Assembly: GCF_000473085.1 (NCBI RefSeq)
Contig: NZ_AXBA01000022.1
Coordinates: 47,469-111,468 of the forward strand
From: Azorhizobium doebereinerae UFLA1-100
Lineage (GTDB): Bacteria > Pseudomonadota > Alphaproteobacteria > Rhizobiales > Xanthobacteraceae
Direction: 5' to 3'
DNA: 64,000 bases
Shown here: in pieces, positions 43,734-52,169 of the stretch
How positions within the stretch are numbered: the first letter of the stretch is position 1
Layout: every line of letters starts with the position of its first letter
The notes under the pieces: generated by a model
Database searches by the model: none
What the model saw: only the letters and a program-made list of their open reading frames with translations
Told to the model about the DNA's origin: nothing
Translations under genes and position numbers: made by a program

Positions 43734-44450
43734 TCAGTCGTCCGCGTCTTCCGGCTCGCCCTCGCCGGGCAGCAGGTCGCGCAGCACCTGGGCCGCCAGG
43801 GCGCGGGTGACCGGGCGCTGGGCGGCCAGCGCCGCGCGGTCGAGCGCCTCCACCACCTGCTGGGCGCCTTCCACGGTGCGCTCCATGCGGCGCAGCAGGA
43901 ACTGCACGGTGGCATCGTCCACCGGGATCTGCCGGTCGGCGAACAGCTTCACCAGCACCGCCGCCAGCAGCGGATCGTCCGCCGCCGCGATCTCCACCGT
44001 GGGCAGGGCGCGCAGGCGCGAGGCGAGGTCCGGGGTGGCGAGGCGCCAGTGCGCCGGCGGCGTGCGCGCGGTCATGAGCACGAACGCGCCCTGCTCGCGG
44101 GCGAGGTTGAGCAGATGGAACAGCGCCGCCTCGTCGAAATCGCCCGGCGCCAGATCCTCCACCACCAGGGCGCCATGGGCCAGCGCCTCGGGCACGGCGG
44201 CGCGGGCGAGATCGCGCGCCGCCACCGTGACGGCGCCGGAGCGGGTGGCGAAGACCCGCGCCAGATGGCTCTTGCCGGTGCCCGCCGGGCCGACGAGGCA
44301 GACCACGCGGGCGGTCCAGTCGGGGAAGGAATCCACCAGCGTCAGCGCCGCCGCATTGCCGGGCGCGCCGAGGAAATCCTCGCGCTGCATGGCGGCTGCG
44401 GCCGGCAGGTCGAGGGGAAGCTGGCGGGATTTCGTGTCGCGGCCGGTCAT
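43734..44450 (-). CDS. hdaA: Chromosomal replication initiation inactivator HdaA
   Basis: A DnaA-related AAA+ protein of 238 residues that, with the beta clamp, stimulates ATP hydrolysis by DnaA after initiation and so prevents re-replication. The N-terminal QLPLDL (10-15) fits a clamp-binding peptide; Walker A is GPAGTGKS (54-61), Walker B is ALVVEDLAPGDFDE-like, and the C-terminal lid is short. There is no DnaA DNA-binding domain. The start at 44450 lies three bases after the upstream perM stop, so the genes are co-transcribed. Confidence 0.9.
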   Translation of the reverse strand: MTGRDTKSRQLPLDLPAAAAMQREDFLGAPGNAAALTLVDSFPDWTARVVCLVGPAGTGKSHLARVFATRSGAVTVAARDLARAAVPEALAHGALVVEDLAPGDFDEAALFHLLNLAREQGAFVLMTARTPPAHWRLATPDLASRLRALPTVEIAAADDPLLAAVLVKLFADRQIPVDDATVQFLLRRMERTVEGAQQVVEALDRAALAAQRPVTRALAAQVLRDLLPGEGEPEDADD

Positions 44451-44453
44451 GGC

Positions 44454-45548
44454 TCAGGTCGGATCTACGGCGCGTTCCTCGGCCCGCTTCTCGCCGCCGG
44501 TATAGAGCGAGGAGTGGAAATACTGCCGGAAGGCGAAGCGCACCAGCACGCCCACGGCGGCGGTGAGCGGCACCGCCAGCAGCAGGCCGACGAAGCCGAA
44601 CAGATAGCCGAAGGCGAACAAGGCGAACATCAGCCACACCGGATGCACGCCGATGCTGTCGCCCACCAGCTTGGGGGAGAGGATGTAGCCCTCGATGGTC
44701 TGGCCGGCGATGAAGATGCCGAAGATGGTGCCGATCATGGCCCAGTCCGGGAAGAACTGGACGATGGCGACGCCGATGGCCAGCACGAAGCCGGTGAGCG
44801 AGCCCACATAGGGAATGAACGTGATGAGGCCCGAGACGATGCCGATCAGCAGGCCGAAATTGAGCCCGGCCATGCTGAGCGCGATGGCGTAGTAGCTGCC
44901 CAGCAGCAGGCAGACCAGCGCCTGCCCGCGCACGAAGCCGGCCACCGCCAGGTCCATCTCCCGGCCGAGCCGCCGCACCACCGGGCGCTGGTCCAGCGGG
45001 ATCCAGGAATCCACGGTATCCACCATGCTGTCCCAGTCGCACAGCACGTAGAACACCACCACCGGCGTCACCACCACGAGGGCGAAGACCGACAGCAGCG
45101 CCTGCCCGCCGGACCACAGCGAGGTGAGCAGGCCAAGCAGGTAGCTCACGCCCTGGGACATGAGGTCGGACAGCGAGCGCTGGATGTCCGGCAGGCGGGC
45201 GCCGAAGATCTGGTCCACCCATTCCTTGTTCTCGTCGGTGACGAGGCGCTGGAGGCGGGAGACGTAGGACGGCAGGTTCTGGATGAACTCGAACAGCTGG
45301 CTGGAGAACACCGGCAGCACCACCAGCAGCAGCAGCACGACCACGAACAGCAGCAGGCCGACCAGCGCCAGCGTGGCGGGGATGCGGCCGACGCCGATCC
45401 GCTTCAGCCGGCGCACCACCGGGTTGAGGAAATAGGCGATGGCGGTGCCGACCACGAACGGCAGCAGGATCTCGCGCAGGACCCACAGGATGAGCACCAG
45501 GGCGATCAGCGCACCGATCCAGAAGCGCAGCTGCACCTGAAGCTTCAT
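44454..45548 (-). CDS. perM: AI-2E family transporter (PerM-like permease)
   Basis: An inner-membrane protein of 364 residues with about eight helices: an N-terminal pair (ILLPFVVGTAIAYFLNPVV), a long soluble insertion (about 90-140), and the conserved C-terminal block with YYAIALSMAGLNFGLLIGI and QTIEGYILSPKLVGDSIGV followed by HPVWLMFALF. The family includes ion and small-molecule exporters; an AI-2 role is only a label. The start at 45548 is the first Met before the helix. Directly upstream is an imperfect duplication of GTCCCGAGTTCCCC (45564-45591). Confidence 0.88.
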   Translation of the reverse strand: MKLQVQLRFWIGALIALVLILWVLREILLPFVVGTAIAYFLNPVVRRLKRIGVGRIPATLALVGLLLFVVVLLLLVVLPVFSSQLFEFIQNLPSYVSRLQRLVTDENKEWVDQIFGARLPDIQRSLSDLMSQGVSYLLGLLTSLWSGGQALLSVFALVVVTPVVVFYVLCDWDSMVDTVDSWIPLDQRPVVRRLGREMDLAVAGFVRGQALVCLLLGSYYAIALSMAGLNFGLLIGIVSGLITFIPYVGSLTGFVLAIGVAIVQFFPDWAMIGTIFGIFIAGQTIEGYILSPKLVGDSIGVHPVWLMFALFAFGYLFGFVGLLLAVPLTAAVGVLVRFAFRQYFHSSLYTGGEKRAEERAVDPT

Positions 45549-45644
45549 CGCCCGTATTCCCCTGTCCCGAGTTCCCCCGTCCCGAGTTCCCCGGCGGGCG
45601 GCGGCGCGGCGCACGGGCCGCGACGCCTCAGCGCGCCATCAGGC

Positions 45645-46175
45645 TCAGCGAGCCATGTGGCGTGTCCATGCCGCGAGATAGGCAGCCGCTGAAAGGCCCG
45701 TCAAGACCCCGACCGCCACCAGCCCCAGCCGGTAGGGCTGGGTCCAGGCGAAGTCGAAGCTCTCGCGCGCCAGCACCAGAGCGGCGAAGGCGATCTGCAC
45801 CGCCGTGTTCACCTTGGAGATGATCAGCGGCTGGATCGCCACGGGCTTCGCCATCAGCGTGGACAGCACGATGGCGCCGACGATCATCACGTCGCGGGAG
45901 ACCACGGCGATGGCCACCCAGCGGGGGATGTCCCCGCTGATCGCCAGCGTCACGTAGATCGACACCAGCAGCGCCTTGTCGGCGATGGGGTCGAGATAGG
46001 CGCCGAGCTCGGTGCGCAAATCGAGCCGGCGGGCGAGGAAGCCGTCGATGGCGTCCGACACCCCGGCCAGCAGGAACAGCGCGAAGGCGAGCCTGGGCTC
46101 GTCGGCGGAGATCGCCCAGATCACCACCGGCACGATCAGCAGCCGGCCGAGGGTGATGATGTTGGGCAGGTTCAC
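45645..46175 (-). CDS. CDP-alcohol phosphatidyltransferase family protein
   Basis: An integral membrane enzyme of 176 residues with five to six helices that joins a CDP-diacylglycerol headgroup to an alcohol such as glycerol phosphate or phosphatidylglycerol. The diagnostic motif D(x)2DG(x)2AR(x)8G(x)3D(x)3D is complete in DAIDGFLARR...GAYLDPIADK (about 41-67). A PgsA- or cardiolipin-synthase-like role is likely. It begins the minus-strand run with perM and hdaA, 96 bases upstream of perM. Confidence 0.9.
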   Translation of the reverse strand: MNLPNIITLGRLLIVPVVIWAISADEPRLAFALFLLAGVSDAIDGFLARRLDLRTELGAYLDPIADKALLVSIYVTLAISGDIPRWVAIAVVSRDVMIVGAIVLSTLMAKPVAIQPLIISKVNTAVQIAFAALVLARESFDFAWTQPYRLGLVAVGVLTGLSAAAYLAAWTRHMAR

Positions 46176-46208
46176 GGCGCCCGCCTCCCCGGCGCGCGGC
46201 GCGGCGCC

Positions 46209-46979
46209 TCAACCGCCCCGCTTGATGGTGAAGGGGCTGAAGCCCTGCTGCGCGGCCATGGCCTGGATCCGCAGCACCACCACGTGGCGCGGCAGGGTGG
46301 CGGCGAAGAACACCTGCTCGGCGATGTCCTCGCCGGTCATCGGGGCGGTGCCCTCGTAGACCTTGTCCGCCTTGGTCTCGTCGCCGCGGAAGCGGACCAC
46401 GGAGAATTCGGTCTCGGTGAGGCCGGGCTCGATGTTGGTGACCCGCACGCCGGTGCCGGCGAGGTCCGCCCAGCAGTTCAGCGCGAACTGCTTCACGAAC
46501 GCCTTGGTGGCGCCGTAGACGTTGCCGCCCGGATAGGGATAGTCGCCGGCCACCGAGCCGGTGAACACCACGTGGCCCTCCTTGCGGGCGACCATGCCGG
46601 GCAGCGCGGCGCGCACCGTGTAGGTGAGGCCTGTCACATTGGTGTCGATCATTGTGTCCCAATCGGCGATTTTCGCCTCCTGGGCCGGCTCCAGCCCCAG
46701 CGCCAGCCCGGCGTTGGCGCACACAACGTTGTAATCGCTGAACTTTTCCGGCAGGGCGGCGAAGGCGGCCTCGGTGGCGGCGAAGTCGCGCACGTCCAAT
46801 ACGACAGGGTGTATCAAACCGGGGAACTCCGCGGCCAAATCGGCCAGACGGTCCTCGCGGCGGCCCATGGCCACCACCTTCGCGCCGACGGAGGCGAAGC
46901 GCCGAACGGTCGCAGCCCCAATGCCGGAGGTGGCGCCGGTAACGACGACGGTCAGCGTCTTCGGATCGAGGGACGACAT
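46209..46979 (-). CDS. Short-chain dehydrogenase (YdfG-like, NADP-dependent)
   Basis: A Rossmann-fold oxidoreductase of 256 residues. The cofactor motif is TGATSGIGA; the Arg-rich VAMGRREDRL suggests NADP; active-site residues lie in FTGSVAGDYPYPGGNVYGATKAF (Ser, Tyr, Lys) and NAG at CANAGLAL. Overall pattern resembles YdfG/serine dehydrogenase-type enzymes acting on 3-hydroxy acids. AGGAG precedes the start at 46979 by seven bases. Substrate unknown. Confidence 0.85.
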   Translation of the reverse strand: MSSLDPKTLTVVVTGATSGIGAATVRRFASVGAKVVAMGRREDRLADLAAEFPGLIHPVVLDVRDFAATEAAFAALPEKFSDYNVVCANAGLALGLEPAQEAKIADWDTMIDTNVTGLTYTVRAALPGMVARKEGHVVFTGSVAGDYPYPGGNVYGATKAFVKQFALNCWADLAGTGVRVTNIEPGLTETEFSVVRFRGDETKADKVYEGTAPMTGEDIAEQVFFAATLPRHVVVLRIQAMAAQQGFSPFTIKRGG

Positions 46980-47263
46980 GAAATTCTCCTGCGGGGAACG
47001 GCGGATAGGCGGGACATAGCGCGCCGCCGCCCGTCCGTCCATGGCGCGCGCCGCCGCGCCCGCGGGAGATGGTGAGCCGGCGGAGAATGGCCGTTGGGTC
47101 ATCCTCTCGCCATGTTCTCGGAAAACCCTAGGGATGGCTCCCGGATGGTGGTGTTTGGGTCCGAACGTTGAAAATAGGCTGGTAACGCTTGGGGCGTAAC
47201 GTTCCGCAAGGGACGTTCAATGAGCGGTCCGGCCATGAGGCGGCAACGCGCGGAGTTGTGTGG

Positions 47264-47857
47264 ATGAAGGTGTTACCCGTTGGGGCCGTGCTCCTGTGCG
47301 CTGTCGGTCTGGCCGCGTGCAGCACCGAGCTCGACGGCTTCGGGACCAAGCCGAGCGTCGTGGAATCGCAGCGTGTCCTGTCCGCCCCCACCGCCTCGGT
47401 GGAGAGCGCCCCCGTGCCTCCTCCGGCTGCGGCCGCGGCCGTTCAGGCGCCGGCGACCGGCGCCGGAGCCGCGAGCGCGAGCGCCGCGGTGACCCCGCGC
47501 ACCATGGCCTCCAACGTGCCGCTGACCCCGCCGCCCACCACGCCCACGGGTTCCGCTTATGCCGCCACCGGCGCCAAGGAGCAGCTCTCCGGCGCCTGGA
47601 CCATGGCCTGGGACAGCGGCCAGCACACCTGCCCGGTGACGCTCACCACGGACCGCGGCATGAACGGCCTGACCGCCCGCGCCGACGTGTCCTGCCCGAG
47701 CGAGATCTTCATGACCAAGGGCTGGGACATGCTCGGGTCCGACATCGTGCTGCAGGACCATCTAGGCAAGGTGACCGCCCGCCTCCAGCCGGCCGGGCCG
47801 AACAGCTATATCGGCACGCTGATCGAGAACAATCAGGCCATCGCCCTGAACCGCTGA
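47264..47857 (+). CDS. AprI/Inh-type metalloprotease inhibitor lipoprotein
   Basis: A 197-residue outer-membrane or periplasmic lipoprotein. The signal peptide ends in the lipobox GLAACS (Cys about 19); a Pro/Ala-rich linker follows; the C-terminal domain (about 105-197) has LSGAWTMAWDSGQHTCPVTL and the paired Cys of the Inh family, small beta-barrels that inhibit serralysin-type metalloproteases in the periplasm. GGAG lies nine bases before the ATG. No metalloprotease is near, so the target, if any, is elsewhere. Confidence 0.8.
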   Translation: MKVLPVGAVLLCAVGLAACSTELDGFGTKPSVVESQRVLSAPTASVESAPVPPPAAAAAVQAPATGAGAASASAAVTPRTMASNVPLTPPPTTPTGSAYAATGAKEQLSGAWTMAWDSGQHTCPVTLTTDRGMNGLTARADVSCPSEIFMTKGWDMLGSDIVLQDHLGKVTARLQPAGPNSYIGTLIENNQAIALNR

Positions 47858-48017
47858 GCCGGCATCACGCCCGGCTGGCAGAGCAATCGGCGCATACCGC
47901 CGTTGCGTCATGGATCGGAAGCGCCCGCCCCGCAGGCGCCAACGGCCGTGGGCAGCACTGCCCCACGACCGAAATAGTGATTTCAGATCAAGCTTTTGAC
48001 TGCCGTCCGACGCCCGC

Positions 48018-48173
48018 TCAGCGGAGCGCCGCGCCCTGGCTCACGGACGCTTCGTGCCGAACCGGGCTCTGGCCGGGCGGGTAGGCGAAGAAGATCGCTC
48101 CCATGATGACGCCGTAAGCGGCGGCAAAGAGAACCCAGTCGCGCCAGGAGCGGCTGTCGATGGGTGCGGGCAT
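48018..48173 (-). CDS. Small membrane protein (51 residues)
   Basis: Peptide starting MPAPIDSRSWRDWVLF with one transmembrane stretch (about 12-31, rich in Ala, Ile and Phe) and a polar tail. GGAG sits eight bases upstream of the ATG at 48173, which supports expression. It resembles small single-pass proteins of Alphaproteobacteria but I know no function. It is divergent from the amino-acid-binding protein gene. Confidence 0.55.
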   Translation of the reverse strand: MPAPIDSRSWRDWVLFAAAYGVIMGAIFFAYPPGQSPVRHEASVSQGAALR

Positions 48174-48341
48174 TTCACATCTCCAATAGGATTTACGTGA
48201 AATCTATCGGCTTTGTCGATTTTGTCAAACTGGATGTAAGAGTCCGTAATTAACGTTAAATTCTTGTGTATATGAACGTTGCAGGATACCGCCGATTGTA
48301 TAAGCTCGATCGCTCGCGCCCCTCCCAGGAGCCGGGACAAA
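48174..48341. promoter_or_regulatory. AT-rich divergent promoter region
   Basis: Much richer in A and T than the rest of the window, located between a small membrane protein gene and the AapJ-like gene. It holds the perfect 10-base palindrome TTAACGTTAA (48250-48259), a plausible operator. No promoter boxes can be fixed with confidence. Confidence 0.4.
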
Positions 48342-49364
48342 ATGCTCTGGCTTTCCCGCTGCATCCACCGTTTCCTATCGGCGCTGGCGCTGATCGCCCC
48401 CTTGCTCGCCCTGGACGGCGCCGCGGCCCAGACACTGAAGAGCGTGCAGGAGCGCGGCACCTTGCTGTGCGGCATCAACAAGAACCTGCCTGGCTTTTCC
48501 GGCCAGGATGCCCGCGGCAGATGGGTGGGGTTCGACGTCGACTTCTGTCGCGCGGTGGCGGCGGCGGTCCTGGGCGACGCGGACAAGGTGCGCTTCATCC
48601 CCCTGGACGTTCCAACCCGCTTCACCGCGGTGCAGTCCGGCGCGGTGGACATCCTGGTGCGCAACACCACCTGGACGTTGAGCCGGGAGACCGAATACGG
48701 GCTGCTGTTCCCGGTGGTCACTTATTATGACGGCCAGGGCTTCATCGCCCGCAAGGAGCGCGGCATCGTCAAGGCCGAGCAATTGGGCGGCGGGCGCGTC
48801 TGCGTGCATGCCGGCACCACCCATGACGCCTATGCGGCGGATTATTTCGAATCGCACGGCCAGAAGATCGACATCGTCGCCTTCCCTGCCCCGCCGCCGC
48901 TGGTGAAGGCCTATGAGACCGGCTGGTGCGACGCCATCACCGGCGACGTCTCGGCGCTCTATGGCCTGCGGCGAACCATGGCCGCCCCGGCGGAGCATGT
49001 GCTGGCCGAGACGGTAATCTCCAAGGAACCGCTCGGCCCGGCGGTGCGGCAGGGCGACGACCAGTGGTTCTCCATCGTGCGCTGGACCCACTTCGCCATG
49101 CTGACGGCGGAGGAAAAAGGCATCACCTCCACAGCGCTTGCCGGCGGTACAGCCCAGCCCAGCCGGTTCCTCTCGGAGGACGAGGACCTGTTCCAGGAAC
49201 TGGGCCTGAAAGCCGGCGCGGAACTGCGCATCATCCGCAGCGTCGGCAATTATGGCGAGGTATACGAGCGCAACCTCGGCAGCGGCTCGCCCCTCGGCAT
49301 CCCGCGCGGCATGAACCGCCTCGCCCGCGACGGCGGGCTGCAATACGCCCCGCCGATCCACTGA
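48342..49364 (+). CDS. Amino acid ABC transporter substrate-binding protein (AapJ/BztA-like)
   Basis: A periplasmic binding protein of 340 residues for L-amino acids. The signal peptide covers about 1-30; the mature part shows RGTLLCGINKNLPGFSG, VGFDVDFCRAVAAAVLGD and VDILVRNTTWTLSRE, hallmarks of the general amino acid transporter AapJ. The paired Cys are retained. The start at 48342 (MLWLSRC) is preceded by AGGA at longer spacing. No permease or ATPase is next to it, so it may feed a remote transporter. Confidence 0.9.
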   Translation: MLWLSRCIHRFLSALALIAPLLALDGAAAQTLKSVQERGTLLCGINKNLPGFSGQDARGRWVGFDVDFCRAVAAAVLGDADKVRFIPLDVPTRFTAVQSGAVDILVRNTTWTLSRETEYGLLFPVVTYYDGQGFIARKERGIVKAEQLGGGRVCVHAGTTHDAYAADYFESHGQKIDIVAFPAPPPLVKAYETGWCDAITGDVSALYGLRRTMAAPAEHVLAETVISKEPLGPAVRQGDDQWFSIVRWTHFAMLTAEEKGITSTALAGGTAQPSRFLSEDEDLFQELGLKAGAELRIIRSVGNYGEVYERNLGSGSPLGIPRGMNRLARDGGLQYAPPIH

Positions 49365-49376
49365 GCCCGCGTCCGT

Positions 49377-50138
49377 TCAGCGCGCCGCCATCCGCAGCGC
49401 GCCATCGAGGCGGATGACCTCGCCGTTGAGCATGGTGTTGGCCAGGATGTGCAACACCAGCCGGGCGTAATCCTCCGGATCGCCAAGGCCGGGCGGAAAC
49501 GGCACCGTGGCGCCGATGCTGTCCTGCACCTCCTGCGGCATGGAGAGCATCATCGGCGTGGCGAAGATGCCGGGCGCGATGGTGACGACCCGGATGCCGA
49601 CGCCCGCCAGTTCCCGCGCCGCCGGCAGGGTCAGGCCCGCCACCCCGGCCTTGGAGGCCGCATAGGCCGGCTGGCCGATCTGCCCGTCATAGGCGGCGAT
49701 GGAAGCGGTGTTGATGAGGACGCCGCGCTCGCCGCGCGCCAGCGGCTCCAGCCCCACGGCGCCCGCCGCCACCAGGCGCAGCAGGTTGAAGGTGCCGATC
49801 AGGTTGATCTCCACCACCCGGCGGAAATCCTCCAGCGGCAGCGGCCCCTTGCGGCCGACGATGCGCCCCGCGGGCGCGACGCCGGCGCAGTTCACCAGGA
49901 CGCGCGCCGGTCCGTGGGCGGCGGCGGCCGCCGCCACCGCAGCCTCGGCGCTCGCCCCATCCACCACGTCGCAGGCGAAGGCCTGCCCGCCGATTTCCGC
50001 CGCGACGCGCCCCGCGCCCTCTACGTCCCGGTCCAGCAGCGCCACCTTGGCGCCCGCGCCCGCCAGGGCCCGGGCAGTGATCGCGCCGAGGCCCGAGGCC
50101 GCCCCCGTCACGATGGCGGCATGTCCGTTCACATCCAT
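49377..50138 (-). CDS. 3-hydroxyacyl-CoA dehydrogenase, type II (short-chain dehydrogenase)
   Basis: A NAD-dependent SDR of 253 residues resembling HSD17B10/FabG-like type II 3-hydroxyacyl-CoA dehydrogenases. Motifs are TGAASGLGA, LLDRDVEGA (acidic, NAD), NCAGVAPAG, Ser in NTASIAAYDGQIGQPAYAASK split with YxxxK, and the substrate loop PGIFATPMM. GGGAGG lies six bases before the ATG. The next upstream gene encodes an enoyl-CoA hydratase family protein 25 bases away on the same strand, so both may act in one beta-oxidation-like route. Confidence 0.88.
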   Translation of the reverse strand: MDVNGHAAIVTGAASGLGAITARALAGAGAKVALLDRDVEGAGRVAAEIGGQAFACDVVDGASAEAAVAAAAAAHGPARVLVNCAGVAPAGRIVGRKGPLPLEDFRRVVEINLIGTFNLLRLVAAGAVGLEPLARGERGVLINTASIAAYDGQIGQPAYAASKAGVAGLTLPAARELAGVGIRVVTIAPGIFATPMMLSMPQEVQDSIGATVPFPPGLGDPEDYARLVLHILANTMLNGEVIRLDGALRMAAR

Positions 50139-50163
50139 GGAAACCTCCCGAAGGCCGCCGGCC

Positions 50164-50955
50164 TCAATGTCCCTCGAAGCGCGGCGCGCGCTTGGCCACG
50201 AAAGCCGCCGCGCCTTCGGCGAAATCGCGCGTGGACGCGCTCGCCACGAAGGCGTCCCGCTCCGCCTGGAGCTGCTCGGCGAGGCTGTTGCCGGACGAGG
50301 CGCGCAGCAGTGCCTTGATGCGCCCATAGGCGGCAGTCGGGCCGTTGGCGATGTGGGTGGCGAGGGCCTCGGTGGCGGCGGGCAGGTCGGCCAGCGGCAC
50401 CACCTTGTTGGCGATGCCGAGGCGCAGCGCCTCCTGCGCATCGAAGGTATCGGACAACAGCGCGATCTCCAGCGCCTTGCGCAGGCCGACGATGCGCGGC
50501 AGGTGCCAGGTGGCCGAGCCGTCCGGGCTGGTGCCGATGCGGCTGTAGGCCATGGAGAACTTGGCGTCGTCGGCGGCGATCATCAGGTCCGCCGCCAGCG
50601 CGACGGAGAGGCCTGCGCCAGCCGCCGCGCCCTGGACGCTGGCGATCACCGGCGCTTTCAGCTTGGCGAGGCCCAGCATCGCCTCGTTCAGCGGCCCGAT
50701 GAGCGCGGCCACCACATGCGGCGCATCCTCGCCCGCCGCGTGGAAACGCCCCACATCCCCACCGGCGAGAAAGGCTCGTCCCGCGCCGGACAGCACGACC
50801 ACGCGCACCCCGGGCTGCTCCACCACCGTGTCGACCGCACGCTGGAAGGCGAGGATGGCGTGCTCATCGAGCGCATTGAGCACATGGGGCCGGTTGAAGC
50901 GGATGCGGGCGATGCCGCCCGTGACATCGAGCAGCACCGGATCGGCGTCGGACAT
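50164..50955 (-). CDS. Enoyl-CoA hydratase/isomerase family protein
   Basis: A crotonase-fold enzyme of 263 residues. The oxyanion-hole segments are FLAGGDVGRF and AAAGAGLSVALAADL. The active-site position in GTSPDGSATWHLPR carries Asp rather than the two Glu of classical hydratases, as in PaaG/ECI-like isomerases, so an isomerase is as likely as a hydratase. Co-oriented with the hydroxyacyl-CoA dehydrogenase gene and sharing a near-identical ribosome site (GGGAGGGTTTCC before ATG). Confidence 0.88.
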   Translation of the reverse strand: MSDADPVLLDVTGGIARIRFNRPHVLNALDEHAILAFQRAVDTVVEQPGVRVVVLSGAGRAFLAGGDVGRFHAAGEDAPHVVAALIGPLNEAMLGLAKLKAPVIASVQGAAAGAGLSVALAADLMIAADDAKFSMAYSRIGTSPDGSATWHLPRIVGLRKALEIALLSDTFDAQEALRLGIANKVVPLADLPAATEALATHIANGPTAAYGRIKALLRASSGNSLAEQLQAERDAFVASASTRDFAEGAAAFVAKRAPRFEGH

Positions 50956-51185
50956 GGAAACCCTCCCGCGCGGCTCCTCCGGCCGCTTGGTCGAACGCTG
51001 CACCAAAGCGGGCACCCGCCGCAAGGGCGCCGCGCGCCGCATGGTGCCGCCGCACCCCTTGCCGCTGATGCCGGGCCGGACCAGACTTGGGCCCGCAGGC
51101 TCGGCTCGCCGCACGGCGGGCCGGCTCCAAAACGAGAAAAGCGTGGGCCCGCGCATGAGGCGAGCTCCGAAGCTGGAGGACACGA

Positions 51186-52118
51186 ATGCCGATTCCCGCC
51201 GCGCTCGCCGAGCGCCTGAAGGCCCCGATCATCGCCGCGCCCATGTTCCTGGTGTCCAATCCGGATCTCGTGGTGGAGACCTGCCGGGGCGGACTGCTCG
51301 GCACCTTCCCGGCCCTCAACGCCCGCACCACGGCGGCCTATTCCGAATGGGTGGAGGAGATCGAGAGCCGGCTCGACGGCATGGAGGAGGCGGCCCCCTT
51401 CGGCGTCAATCTCATCGTCCACCAGACCAATGCCCGCCTGGAAGCGGACCTGAAGGTGACGGTGGCCAAGCGCGTGCCGCTGGTCATCACCTCGCTCGGC
51501 GCGGTGCGCGACGTGGTCCAGGCGGTGCACAGCTATGGCGGGCTGGTCTTCCACGACGTCATCAGCCGGCGCCATGCGGAGAAGGCGGCGGAGGCCGGGG
51601 TTGACGGCATCATCGCGGTGGCGGCGGGCGCCGGCGGCCATGCGGGCGCGCTCAGCCCGTTCGCGCTGATCCCCGAGATCCGCTCGGTGTTCGACGGGAC
51701 GATCATCCTGTCCGGCGCCATGTCCACCGGCACCCATGCGGCGGCGGCCCGCGTGATGGGGGCGGACTTCGCCTATATGGGCACCCGCTTCATCGCGACA
51801 CGGGAAAGCGCGGCACCCGCCGGCTACAAGGAGATGATCCTGAAATCCGCTGCGTCGGACGTGCTCTACACGCCCGCGATTTCCGGCGTGAACGCCAATT
51901 TCCTGCGCCCCAGCATCGCCGCCGCCGGGCTCGATCCCGACAATCTGATCGCCCACGGCAAGCTCAGCCTCTCGGACGAGGCCAAGGCCTGGAAGACCGT
52001 ATGGTCCGCCGGCCAGGGCGTCGGCTCGGTGCTCGACGCCCCGCCCACGGCGGAACTCTGCGCCCGGCTGATCACCGAGTATCGCGCCGCGCTGGAGAAC
52101 GCGCCGCGGCTGCTGTGA
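51186..52118 (+). CDS. Nitronate monooxygenase family flavoprotein
   Basis: An FMN-dependent TIM-barrel enzyme of 310 residues that oxidises propionate-3-nitronate or other nitronates. Features are IIAAPMFLVSNPDLV, GVNLIVHQTN, VDGIIAVAAGAGGHAG with the FMN-binding GAGGHAG, and ADFAYMGTRFIAT. The start ATG at 51186 follows GGAGG by several bases. It is divergent from the enoyl-CoA hydratase gene and may have a detoxification role. Confidence 0.88.
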   Translation: MPIPAALAERLKAPIIAAPMFLVSNPDLVVETCRGGLLGTFPALNARTTAAYSEWVEEIESRLDGMEEAAPFGVNLIVHQTNARLEADLKVTVAKRVPLVITSLGAVRDVVQAVHSYGGLVFHDVISRRHAEKAAEAGVDGIIAVAAGAGGHAGALSPFALIPEIRSVFDGTIILSGAMSTGTHAAAARVMGADFAYMGTRFIATRESAAPAGYKEMILKSAASDVLYTPAISGVNANFLRPSIAAAGLDPDNLIAHGKLSLSDEAKAWKTVWSAGQGVGSVLDAPPTAELCARLITEYRAALENAPRLL

Positions 52119-52130
52119 AGGCCGGAGGCG

Positions 52131-52162
52131 GTTCCGATCAGGCTCCGGCCTGGTCGGAACCG
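52131..52162. terminator. Bidirectional hairpin between convergent genes
   Basis: A 14-bp stem with a single T-G pair (GGTTCCGATCAGGC, loop TCCG, GCCTGGTCGGAACC) lies between the nitronate monooxygenase and quinone oxidoreductase ends; no T tract. Confidence 0.6.
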
Positions 52163-52169
52163 GGCTTGA

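Noticed and set aside
47946..47967. CGTGGGCAG-CA-CTGCCCCACG hairpin as a terminator
   Set aside because: It has a bulge, no T tract, and lies about 90 bases from the nearest stop, so the role is unclear.
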